Shown in pieces: positions 55,506-64,000 of a stretch of 64,000 nt of DNA (positions within the stretch are counted from its first letter, which is position 1; the number at the start of each line of letters is the position of its first letter). A model generated the notes under the pieces. That model was not told the DNA's origin, made no database searches, and was given only the letters and a program-made list of their open reading frames with translations. Source of the DNA: Sarcomyxa edulis (taxonomy: Eukaryota > Basidiomycota > Agaricomycetes > Agaricales > Mycenaceae); contig QUOL01000003.1 of assembly GCA_009761415.1 (NCBI GenBank), forward strand, positions 1,550,001 to 1,614,000, read 5' to 3'. The position numbers were made by a program, and so were the translations under genes.

Positions 55506-55670
55506 ATGGATTCTTTCACTTCTATGACTCTCATCCTCCCTGCTGCAGCGCCCGCATCTGCTGCACCAGAATTGTTGCCATCCTCCGCCGCCTCTGAAGA
55601 TATCTCATCGCAAATCAAGAACTATGAGAATAATGGTTCTGCGATGAACGCTTTTTGCGTCATTGTATGA
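55506..55670 (+). CDS. Lipopeptide mating-type pheromone precursor (CaaX protein)
   Basis: An intron-free 54-aa ORF. It begins MDSFTSMTLILPAAAP, like the MDxFT openings of mushroom pheromone precursors, has a short Ala/Pro/Ser-rich pro-region, and ends NAFCVIV. The last four residues form a CaaX box: Cys then two aliphatic residues then Val (Cys codon 55656-55658). The predicted product is a farnesylated, carboxymethylated peptide of roughly 11-14 residues that starts near the Glu-Asn at residues 42-43 (KNYEN). Such precursors activate STE3-type receptors and, through them, mating. No receptor gene was seen in this window, so the gene may be outside the mating-type B locus or next to one beyond the window. 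CVIV is less usual than CVVA/CVIA, but it fits CaaX. Confidence 0.78.
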   Translation: MDSFTSMTLILPAAAPASAAPELLPSSAASEDISSQIKNYENNGSAMNAFCVIV

Positions 55671-56442
55671 GACAGACAACGCTTTGTGAGTCCCTAATGT
55701 TCTTCTAGAATCGAGGGCTCCAGCTCATATTTTCTGTTCTGTGATAGTGTCTTGCTCTCATTCGCATCATTTCGTTTCATCATCCAAATTCGTAATCCAT
55801 ATATACCGACCACGACGTCAATCCATACCCGATAACGCTTGCTCTAGCTCAAGCTTAGCACCTTCTACCATTTTTCTCTCTTCCACTTTCATTTAGGTTT
55901 CCCTGTATCCTTATTACCCCCTCAGGCCTTCGTTCACCGTTATTGTTGTATTACACCTCACACTCCTTCAGTCTCAATCTTCGTTATCTTCACCAGGAAT
56001 TACTGCAGTATCCATTCACGTATCAGTATATCATATGTTTATTTACATGGATAGAATACCATCATTTGCTTGTATCTTTCGCAAAAAATCTACAACAGCT
56101 CGCGTTCCAGAACCAAACCAGAACCAATCATTAGTCGTCGGCGATATTTGGCCGCAAGGGTCGAGCCAAACAACAGCCTGATACTTACCGTTAACGCGTT
56201 CGCGTAGACCATTAATTGCCCAATTAGCCTCGCAGACGGGGAACAATTCTGGCTCTCGACGATACACTCAGCCTATTCTTCGATGATCACGCGCACGAGT
56301 TACGACCATGGCGACCAGCGTTAGCGACGACATACTTGCTCCGACATGGAACGGCCAGATAATACATGTAAATTCAGAAAGGATGCTAAAGTAATAGTAC
56401 AGAGAACCTGGAAAATGCGATAGAAAGGATATAGACTGCGAA
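55671..56442. other. Intergenic spacer
   Basis: 3' region of the pheromone gene and 3' end of malate synthase. A conspicuous C/T-rich stretch (about 55840-56000) is present. No gene is seen. Confidence 0.45.
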
Positions 56443-58331
56443 CTAGAGGACCGCCTTCTGCCACTTGGGCTCAACACCGTCTGCGATAGCAAGATACGGC
56501 ATCAAGTCACTGGTCAAGAACTCACTTGGCCATTGCTTCCTGATCTGTCCTTTAAGATACTCGATCGTAATCTTCAAGTCACCGTCCTTGACACCGGGAG
56601 CAAGTTTCTGGATGCTAGGAGACAACTCCGTGATCAGACCATCGATGTACTCGACGGTGATAAGTTCGCCTGTGTCCAAACGAGAACCGTGCTTCACCCA
56701 TTGCCAGAGTTGTACTCGAGTGATTTCAGCGGTCGCAGCATCCTCCATGAGGTAATTGAGCGGAATGCACCCGTTGCCTCCGATCCATGCAGCAGTGTAG
56801 GCAAGAGCGGTAACGACGTTGGAGCGGACTCCTTCGTCGGTGATGGTTCCCGGCACTTTCGTGTTCAGAAGGTCGGCGGCAGCGACTCTGACTTCTTCGC
56901 GACGGACATGGTACTGTGAAAGAAAGAGCATTAAGGATGATTACACGTCTAGAAAAGGCGAACTACTGACCTGATTCGGTCCCAGCATGTGTTTGTCAAA
57001 GACTTCCCGAGCAATGGTGTTGATAAGCGGATGGGCGATCCAAGTGCCGTCGTGGCCAGCCGTGACCTCACGAAGTTTGTCTGCGCGGACCTTGTTCATG
57101 GCGATGTCGTTGGCTTTGGGATCGTTCTTGATGGGAATTTGAGCAGACATTCCACCTATAGCAGCGACTTTACGTCTGAGAACACTGTATCAGTACATGG
57201 AGCATGACCAATATTCGACTGACTCACTTATGACAAGTCTGAATCAACAGCCTGACATACGCGTCCATGAACCCTACTGTCATGGTAACATCTTTACGGT
57301 CGGGAAGGACAGCGCTGCGGTCAGCTCTACGCTTTTTGATGAAGCTGAAGATGTAGTCCCATCTGTTTTCGAATGAGCTTGTTGCTACCATTAGAATGAC
57401 GTCAGACTTAGACTTACCGTCCACAGTTCAGTCCGGAGGAGTGATTCCTCAACTCGAACAGAATCTCTTCCATCTGGAAAGCAGCAGGAAGTGTCTCAAT
57501 CAAAACGGTACCACGAATGGTGTTATGAGGTATGCCGATATAAGACTGGGAGAAGAGGAACACGTCGTTCCAGAGACGGGCTTCCAGATAGTGCTCCATC
57601 TTCGGCAGGTAGAAATAGGGGCCGCGCCCACGTTTGACGAGCTCTTGTGCATTGTGGTAGAAGTAGAGAGCGAAATCGAAGAGTGATGCAGAGATTGGAG
57701 CGTTATCAATAGTGACGCGAGGCTCATCCAAGTGCCATCCACGCGGCCTACGTGAGGTCAGTTTGACGCATAACTTCTACAACATTGAAAGTAACGTACC
57801 GAACGATGAGGACAGCAGGGTTCTGAGATAGCTTGTAGGACTTTCCTCCGGTTTCAAAGTCGATTTGATGTCTAATGGCGTCACGCAGATTGATCTGACC
57901 ATTTATCATGTTCGCAAAAGTGGGTGCGCTCGAATCTAGACGAACATAAATTGCGACACAATATTCAAGAGATAGCAAGACTCACCCTCGAAGTCAGCCA
58001 TGAATGTTTTCGCTCCGCTGTTCAAAGCATTGATAACCATTTTACGATCGGTGGGGCCTGTGATCTCCACCCGTCTGTCTTCCAAACCTGGAGCAGGGGG
58101 AACACAGTGCCATGACGGCTCTGCACGAATATGCGCCGTCTCGGGTGGGAAATCGAGAGTTGCGCCTGCGTCAAACTTGCGCTGAGCATCGTCTCGAGCA
58201 ACAAGGAGAGATTGTCTGGTAGACTCGAAAGTCCTGTGAAGAGCAGCGAGAAATTGGAGTGCGCCATCTGTGAACAGCTCGTCCTGAGCTTTCTGAGCGA
58301 CCTTTGAGTGTATTTGAACGCCTTGGACCAT
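56443..58331 (-). CDS. Malate synthase (glyoxylate cycle)
   Basis: Condenses glyoxylate and acetyl-CoA to malate. The family order of blocks is complete: [156 protein letters not shown]-type [14 protein letters not shown], and [36 protein letters not shown]. It ends ...EPKWQKAVL. The usual C-terminal SKL-type peroxisomal signal is absent, so its compartment is unclear. Six or so short introns are needed. Confidence 0.94.
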
Positions 58332-59122
58332 TGTGGTTTGAGATAGAGAGGTGAACGAGATGAGAATTATGTGGAAGTTGTGTGGAAAGTCGAGAGAAGG
58401 ACTCTGAGTGTTTTGTAGTGAACTCGGCTCTCCGTGATTTCCGCATCCGGAATGACCCCGACGTCACCCCGCCGGCGAGCTATCACATGCCGGGATGTGA
58501 CCGGACTGCCGTTGTGACTCTTCCTCCCCTATCCTCCTCCGTCTCTGCTAGAAAGAATCCCTTCATCCCGGAATACCAGGTGAAAAGTGTCAATTTATTG
58601 CAGAATTGGTGAAAATTCGTACCCAATGTCGTCCAAAATAGATCACCATCGGCTCGAACGGGTATTCCACGAATCTAGTGATCCGGTGTATATTTTCCCT
58701 TCGTGTCCATCCCAGCCCTAAGTTAGTTCAAACACACGTGCGTAGTGTATATACGCAGAAGATAAACGTTATCTGCATGGTCATCCGATGATCCATTTCG
58801 GAGGTGCAGAGTATGTTGTGGTCAAGTTTAACCCGGATTCGGCGTAGACGTAGCGACTTTCGAAGATCCAAGCCTATCCCATCTGCGCACGATCATCCAG
58901 ACCATTCCCGTCCAGAGCCATGGAAGAATCTACGAATTCCATCTCGTACATACGCGGGGAGACCGTCGGTGCCCCGCGTTTCGTTACAAGTTCACGATCG
59001 CCGCAGGAACCGAGCGAAATCAGGCGAAATTCCGTTCCGGCCGTTGGGTTGTGCCAAATTAATTGGATTTCGAATAACATGCTTACAAAAGAAATCGCGG
59101 ACCACTCGATATCGACTCGACA
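58332..59122. other. Malate synthase promoter and Get1 3' end
   Basis: Both neighbours are on the minus strand, so this spacer carries the malate synthase promoter at its left and the Get1 3' end at its right. No gene is supported. Confidence 0.45.
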
Positions 59123-60014
59123 TCACGACCTTTTCTTTTCATCTTCTGTAGGCTCCGGTTCTGACTCTGATCCAGACTGAGGGTCGACGGTTGGGTGCGA
59201 AGAGTCTGAGCGAGCATTAGGAGATTGGATTAGTATATGAAGCAGGTCGAGAGAGAGAGAGGAAAACGTACTCGAGGACGCAAGGTCCTTTACTACACGC
59301 TCCCCTACTTTGATCACCCGTTTACACGCCATCTGCCATACACCTACACTGACTGAGCCTTTGAAAAACGCGATGCCGGGTCAGCGTCATGAAACAACAT
59401 CATGTAGGAAAGAGACTGACCCGCAGGCGCGAATGGAAGCGCTAACCACCATCCCAGAGGACCGAACCATCCTGGTGGTAGGTAAAAGACAGCTGATTTT
59501 CTATACCACCATCCTACCACAAACTGGAGTCCCGTCGTCAATATCCAGATGGCAGTATTGAATTTGAGGGAGAAGGACGATTTGTTAGAAGCTATCTCGC
59601 TATCTGTAGGTCAACACTAAGTTAGATGTGCTGCAGCCTTGGTCGGCACGTAGCCGCATGAATCGTAGAAAGAAATCATGGAGTACGCAACTGAGCTTCT
59701 CCAAATCTGCCAGTCCCTTGTCCACACTCCTTCTCAGCTTAGCCCACTTAGCAAACTGGTCCTGCGCGCTTGTTTGCAGGAGCTGTTTTTTGGTCGCAAG
59801 AACTTCTGACTTGAGTTTCCGTTGCCGTGCAGCGACGGACGATTTGAAAACACGTAGGTAGAGGGCGTAAACCTGTGAGAGGTCATATGTCAGTCTAATG
59901 ATGCTAAATGATGGGGTGAAAAGGACGCACAAGTTCAAGCAACACGGATTTGCCTATCCATGAGATGAGCTGGGTGAAGAACACCAATGCAAAAATCGTG
60001 AAAATAAGAGACAT
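59123..60014 (-). CDS. GET1: Get1/WRB-family subunit of the tail-anchored protein insertase
   Basis: ER membrane receptor subunit that, with Get2, receives tail-anchored proteins from Get3. The start is at 60014 ([20 protein letters not shown], first TM). Coiled-coil exons follow ([59 protein letters not shown]). An intron then leads to [15 protein letters not shown]. Next come the second and third hydrophobic segments ([44 protein letters not shown]) and, after another intron, [15 protein letters not shown]. An acidic/Ser-rich tail ([16 protein letters not shown]) closes the protein. It is about 230 aa with a regular three-helix/coiled-coil layout. The tail needs one intron before NSSHPTVDP. 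Confidence 0.9.
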
Positions 60015-60915
60015 TGTTTGACGTCTAGCAAGGACCGCGGAGAGAGGTGGCGAGTAAGAGAGATTATTTGGGTGGTACGATGCCCAATAATTATGTATAA
60101 GGAGCACGGAGGATGAGAGTCGGCAAACTCGAGGTAAAGGTGTGGACGTCCACAAGACGCTTAGACGTCTAAGACCTTAGACGGTTAGGAATACACGTGG
60201 CGTATTCACGTTGGTCACACCCCTGGCGTCACGGTGGACCCCGTTGGACCCACAACTATGAACAAAATACGAAAATGACCACTGGGTATTCGTTGGAGAT
60301 TCAGCACGTCCAGGAGTCAAAGGACATTAAATATATAAATTTATTCATCGTTCACAAGATGTTTGATCCAATGTACTTGAGTAACACCAATTTTATGCCT
60401 CATCTTAAACTCGAACGTTGCTACAAATTAAACACATGGCACATTAGATGCACACACTGTTTGTTGATCAGATTAGCGTAACTATCATATATCATCCCTC
60501 TATCAAATTGTTCCACAAAAACCACTCGAGAAGGGATGTTATCACCGGTCAATGATCACTGAGCGCTCTACCCGTCGACTTGAATCTCGGCGGCTTGTCT
60601 ACAGATTGAACCCAATTTCGTGTATCCCTTAGATACGTCGTGGAGCCGCCGAATACGTCGGGAAGCGGCAGCGCTGGGAGACGGGCGTGCGAGGTGTTGG
60701 GCTAATGGCACCGTTAGTCTCGGTGGAATTCTTTTTTGGGCAGCGAGATACCCAGTCTGTCTTGAGCTTCAGACCATATTAGGGTCAAGACAGGCCGCTG
60801 GTAGGAAGATCCAGTAAACAAATGTCGGTCGTCAACTTGCTGACATTTAGTTGGGTCTCTAAATACAGAATAATAATATTTGTCCGTCGATATCTACTTA
60901 CATGGTCCAATATTC
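60015..60915. other. Gene-free stretch
   Basis: Get1 promoter and unassigned DNA. A 60197-60481 frame (+) has no recognisable similarity and unusual codon choice. No RNA gene was recognised. Confidence 0.4.
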
Positions 60916-61474
60916 CTACACCATATTAAGCCGCGGAGGAGGACTATCTCCCGAGTCTCTCCGGCCCGTAATAGCCAAATTCACAATACTTTCCCATATT
61001 TGTGGGCGCGGTGATTGCAAAAAGGCTTCTCTCCTCTCCCTGCGAGATGAGTAGAACGAATCGAGTTGACGATCCGGCGACGCGGCTAGCGACGTCCGCG
61101 GAGGCGATGATGTTGTTGAGCCGCGCTCTGCAGCTATCGAAGATCTCGATGAGTCTGCTCCGAAGTTTCTTGGATCGTTGGGATGAGACGAAGAGGGTCC
61201 TTCGGTGGGAGACACCACCACAATGTCGAGAGTTGGTTGTGCAGGTATTGGCTCTAATGGCATGACAGTAGTTCTATCGTTTTCTGCGAGAACGGCGACA
61301 CTGGTGATAAGAATGAATAGATATTTTGAATATTTGTGGATTGGACGAACCAGGTGCTATGGGACTTCTTATACGGCGGTGACGCCAACGGGACAATAGA
61401 AAGAGTACGGCGATCGCCAGGACCAGACCACCCAATGTCCCGCCGATGATAGGTGCTACCAATATTTTGGCCAT
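60916..61474 (-). CDS. Small single-pass membrane protein, unknown function
   Basis: Two exons. Exon 1 begins MAKILVAPIIGG and contains one hydrophobic helix (about residues 8-28), followed by an Arg-rich stop-transfer stretch (SRWRHRRIRS). An intron of about 70 nt follows. Exon 2 continues NDRTTVMPLEPIPAQPT into a Ser/Pro-rich cytosolic tail ending PPPRLNMV. I do not recognise the family. It resembles the transmembrane-plus-tail half of many fungal wall-sensor-like proteins that carry a Ser-rich ectodomain, and an upstream exon with signal peptide may be missing. An upstream frame near 61456-61707 (MTVTLRTTLLSI) could supply one, but I found no sure splice. Confidence 0.5.
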
Positions 61475-62576
61475 TCACTACCCCAAGGTTTTGTGAATGA
61501 ATGGTTGCCGTTATTGGAGTACCACGGATTTGATGAAGGAATGTGAGATATCAAGGAACGTGTAGCGGACAAGGGCACTCCGATGGACGGGGGGAAGGTA
61601 GGAGGGTAACGTATGAGTGGCAGTGCGAAAAAGATAATTGGCGAGGGCGGCAAGAGTCTATGAGCTCTGAGTATGGAGAGTAGTGTAGTTCGTAAGGTAA
61701 CTGTCATGCGGATTCAGTACTTATGTTACTTTGTTGCTTCACAGCGTGAAAGAGACGTACCAGTTCATACTTATTGCTTGCCGCTGTGGTGAAAGGTCAA
61801 CTATCCCGTCGACGTGCGCCAAATCAGCACAGGATTCCTAAGATGAGGCAGGAAGCATTTCCGTTTCAACTGATTGAAGGTATGACTGCGACGACACGTA
61901 CAGCAGCATCAAAGAAGATAGGGAGAAAAATATAGAAGCTTTGGGATAGACTAGATGAAACGGATCAGTGCTAAAATCATTATGATGAGCGCTAATAACT
62001 TTGAAGACAGGCCGCCTTTCTGAAGACTCTCGATAGCAACACCGTGGAATCGGCTCTAGAATGTGCAGCGACAAGCTGATAGTCCACGAAGTGCCGCAAC
62101 TCCGTCAGACAGTCGTTGGGCAACATGTCCAAGTCGTAAAACTTCGTTCACAGCCAAGGAACATGATCGAGACATTGGATCATTAATGATGGCCATCAGC
62201 GACATTGCGGCTGCAGACGGGGCTTTTCTGAAAATTGGAGGCACTGCACACAAGCAAGTTAGGGAGTTGAGAATGCAAGGAATCAAAACTCAAAGTGCTC
62301 CCAACAATAGATCAAAACAGGTAGCCACCTGAAGGGCTGAGACAGATGGGCGGGTGAAACAGGTGCATTCGGTCCCCAGGCTCGATGAGTCTTGTCGAGT
62401 TGTCAGTCATGGGAGTGAACTTCAGCGCTGGAGCGGCACCGAAGAAAGACGGTTTTCGATTAAGAAAGCATACGGCATATTGTGTATAGCAGAAATCAAT
62501 GATGTGCATGCAGGACGATCTGACCACTCCAAGGTCCCTCCGCGACCCCCAAGACGAATCCGACATCCATTCGAAT
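61475..62576. other. Unassigned region
   Basis: Contains opposing short frames (about 62056-62286 - and 62063-62332 +) with no recognisable similarity. No convincing gene could be built. The eL39 stop lies just to the right. Confidence 0.4.
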
Positions 62577-62914
62577 CTAGATGTTGAGCTTTGTGCGTCT
62601 CCAGTGACGTCTCTTGGCGTTGTACTATGAATTCAAGATATTAGATTGGTGATGTATTGTAGGACAGAATTTTCAACGGCGCACCTGGATTTTCGTGTCC
62701 GTCTTCAAACGGAACCACTGAGGGATGGGGCTGTAGCGGTCAAGGTAAGACAAGGTAAAAAGTCGATATAACTGTCGAGGATGACTGACCGATTTTGCCT
62801 CCCTGCCTTGGCCAAAATCCTCTTTGTGCGGAAAGTCTTTTGCGACGGCTAGAAGAACATCGAGAGGTCAGACGTTGGTGTCGAGTGCAAAATCAAAGGT
62901 TCGATGCTCACCAT
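62577..62914 (-). CDS. RPL39: Large ribosomal subunit protein eL39
   Basis: Small ribosomal protein of 51 aa. Four exons (62912-62914, 62790-62848, 62685-62730, 62577-62624) sum to 156 nt exactly. The start codon is alone in its own exon: ATG followed at once by a GTGAGC donor. The protein reads MPSQKTFRTKRILAKAGR, then QNRPIPQWFRLKTDTKIQ, then YNAKRRHWRRTKLNI. This is the whole conserved eL39 sequence and it lines the ribosomal exit tunnel. The tiny ORF is too fragmented to be found as an open frame. It is divergently arranged, 181 bp from the FKBP gene. Confidence 0.96.
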
Positions 62915-63095
62915 TATCGTTCGTGTGGAAGGGAGTTTCTGTCGTGTCTAAAAAATAAGGTTGGGACTAACAAGTCATGTGGACATTTGTTTGTAAAATG
63001 TGGCGGGCACTCAGAGTCACGTTTTCGTCAATCGCGTTGCCACGAACACAGAATCCAGATCGCGTTCATCTCAGTCAACTCAAATTCGACCCAAA

Positions 63096-63757
63096 ATGCA
63101 ACTATTCAACTGGATCTCATCATGTCTTCTCTTTGCCGCAGTTGCGATGGCCGTCGAAAACCCGACAGAGTTGAAGATCGAGACCACTTTCATGCCCAAG
63201 GATTGTCCAGCAAAGGCTACGAAAGGTGATGCAATCAAGGTCCACTACGTGAGCTAGCATATTTCTCACCGAGACGGGACACAAATGCTAAGCTTGATAC
63301 TCGGATACAGACCGGAACACTCTTCTCCAACGGCCAGAAATTTGACTCCAGGTATGTTCATCCTTGGTAGAACGTTCGACAATGTCTGACGACCCTTGAA
63401 CAGTGTTGACCGTGGAACCCCACTGCCTTTGACACGTACGCACGACTTTTGATCTATCATTATGGCGTCTTATATCTAACCTTGTCAAAAGTCGGTGTTG
63501 GCCAAGTCATTCGTGGCTGGGATGAAGGCCTGGAAGGAATGTGCCTCAATGAGAAGCGCACGTTGACAATTCCTGCGGACAAGGCTTACGGTATGTCATT
63601 CATCGGGATATTTTATTAGTGCGACCATTCTGACCTGGTCGATACTCTTCTTTCAGGTTCTCGGGGAGCCGGAGGAGTGATCGGGCCCAATGCTGCACTC
63701 GTGTTCGACGTTGAACTTGTGGGTCTTGACAGCAAAAGCGTTCGCAACGAGCTCTAA
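63096..63757 (+). CDS. Secretory-pathway FKBP peptidyl-prolyl isomerase (FKBP2-like)
   Basis: FK506-binding proline isomerase of the ER. It has a signal peptide ([20 protein letters not shown]), followed by the FKBP fold: [65 protein letters not shown], then [21 protein letters not shown]. The active-site [17 protein letters not shown] and IP residues are all visible. It ends SVRNEL, a divergent H/KDEL-type retrieval signal. Five exons are needed; the frame from DSS into VDRG and from LTL into GVG crosses introns. It is 144 aa long, normal for the family. Confidence 0.92.
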
Positions 63758-64000
63758 GTAGATGCATGTTGCCTATCGAATAAAAACACTCCGACGACAA
63801 GGGAGGTACGATCGATTGAGACCTTATGCATATAGGATGGGAGACCACGTCAACTCACATCATCGACAGTCCTCACTGTATCTTTGAAGGTGTGCACATT
63901 CAACGAAAACATTAATGCATATTGAAATCAAGGAATGCTACAAAAACACGCTTGCACAGCAAGAGGTAATAAAAATACACACTCGTGTGTTGTTGCTGTG
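63758..64000. other. 3' region of FKBP gene, window end
   Basis: No gene was recognised. It contains a perfect ACACAC/GTGTGT inverted repeat (63977-63982 and 63985-63990) inside a longer CACAGCAA/TTGCTGTG pair (63955-63962 and 63993-64000). Confidence 0.45.

Overview
This window is nuclear DNA from a filamentous basidiomycete, almost certainly a wood-decaying Agaricomycete. Genes are cut by many 50-65 nt introns with GT..AG ends and CTRAY-like branch sites. There are two tandem class II versatile-peroxidase genes (ligninolytic, mushroom-type). There is also a short CaaX-terminated lipopeptide pheromone precursor of the kind used by mushroom fungi. The species cannot be named from the sequence alone. 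All splice models were read by eye and have no transcript support.

Layout, left to right. 0.1-4 kb: nicotinamide riboside kinase, then a soluble fumarate reductase fused to a C-terminal cytochrome b5 domain (both +). 4.8-5.6 kb: a small secreted protein built from degenerate R-x-H-x-R-[AS]-F repeats. 6.7-11.4 kb: two tandem, divergent G-alpha-like GTPases that have both lost the catalytic Gln of switch II. 11.7-13.8 kb: membrane-anchored M19 dipeptidase (-), with unexplained coding-looking sequence upstream in the same frame. 14.4-18.1 kb: gene-poor. 18.1-24 kb: two tandem versatile peroxidases inside a ~3-4 kb segmental duplication that includes their promoters. 24.4-36.1 kb: ATP synthase OSCP (-), TRP-like channel (+), Mgs1/WRNIP1 ATPase (-), SMP/C2 lipid-transfer-type protein (+), pyroglutamyl-peptidase-like protein (+). 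36.9-47.9 kb: APS kinase (+), Nak1/Kic1-type STE20 kinase (-), SDR (-), eIF2B-gamma (+), eIF3c (-). 49.6-54.3 kb: formate/nitrite transporter (-), MFS transporter (+). 55.5 kb: pheromone precursor (+). 56.4-63.8 kb: malate synthase (-), Get1 (-), a small one-TM protein (-), ribosomal protein eL39 (-), and ER-type FKBP (+).

Most genes are ordinary housekeeping genes in mixed orientation, and no biosynthetic cluster was recognised. Two loci are locally amplified: the G-alpha-like pair and the peroxidase pair. The peroxidases would act outside the cell on lignin and Mn(II). The pheromone and the G-alpha-like genes belong to the general theme of mating and G-protein signalling, but they are 44 kb apart and no STE3-type receptor was seen.

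Points most worth a second look: the unannotated pheromone precursor; the paired Gln-less G-alpha proteins; the Cys-to-Ser change at the active site of the pyroglutamyl-peptidase homologue; the repeat-built secreted protein; a GC-AG intron; a 7-nt and a 12-nt micro-exon; and an unexplained reading frame running into the dipeptidase.
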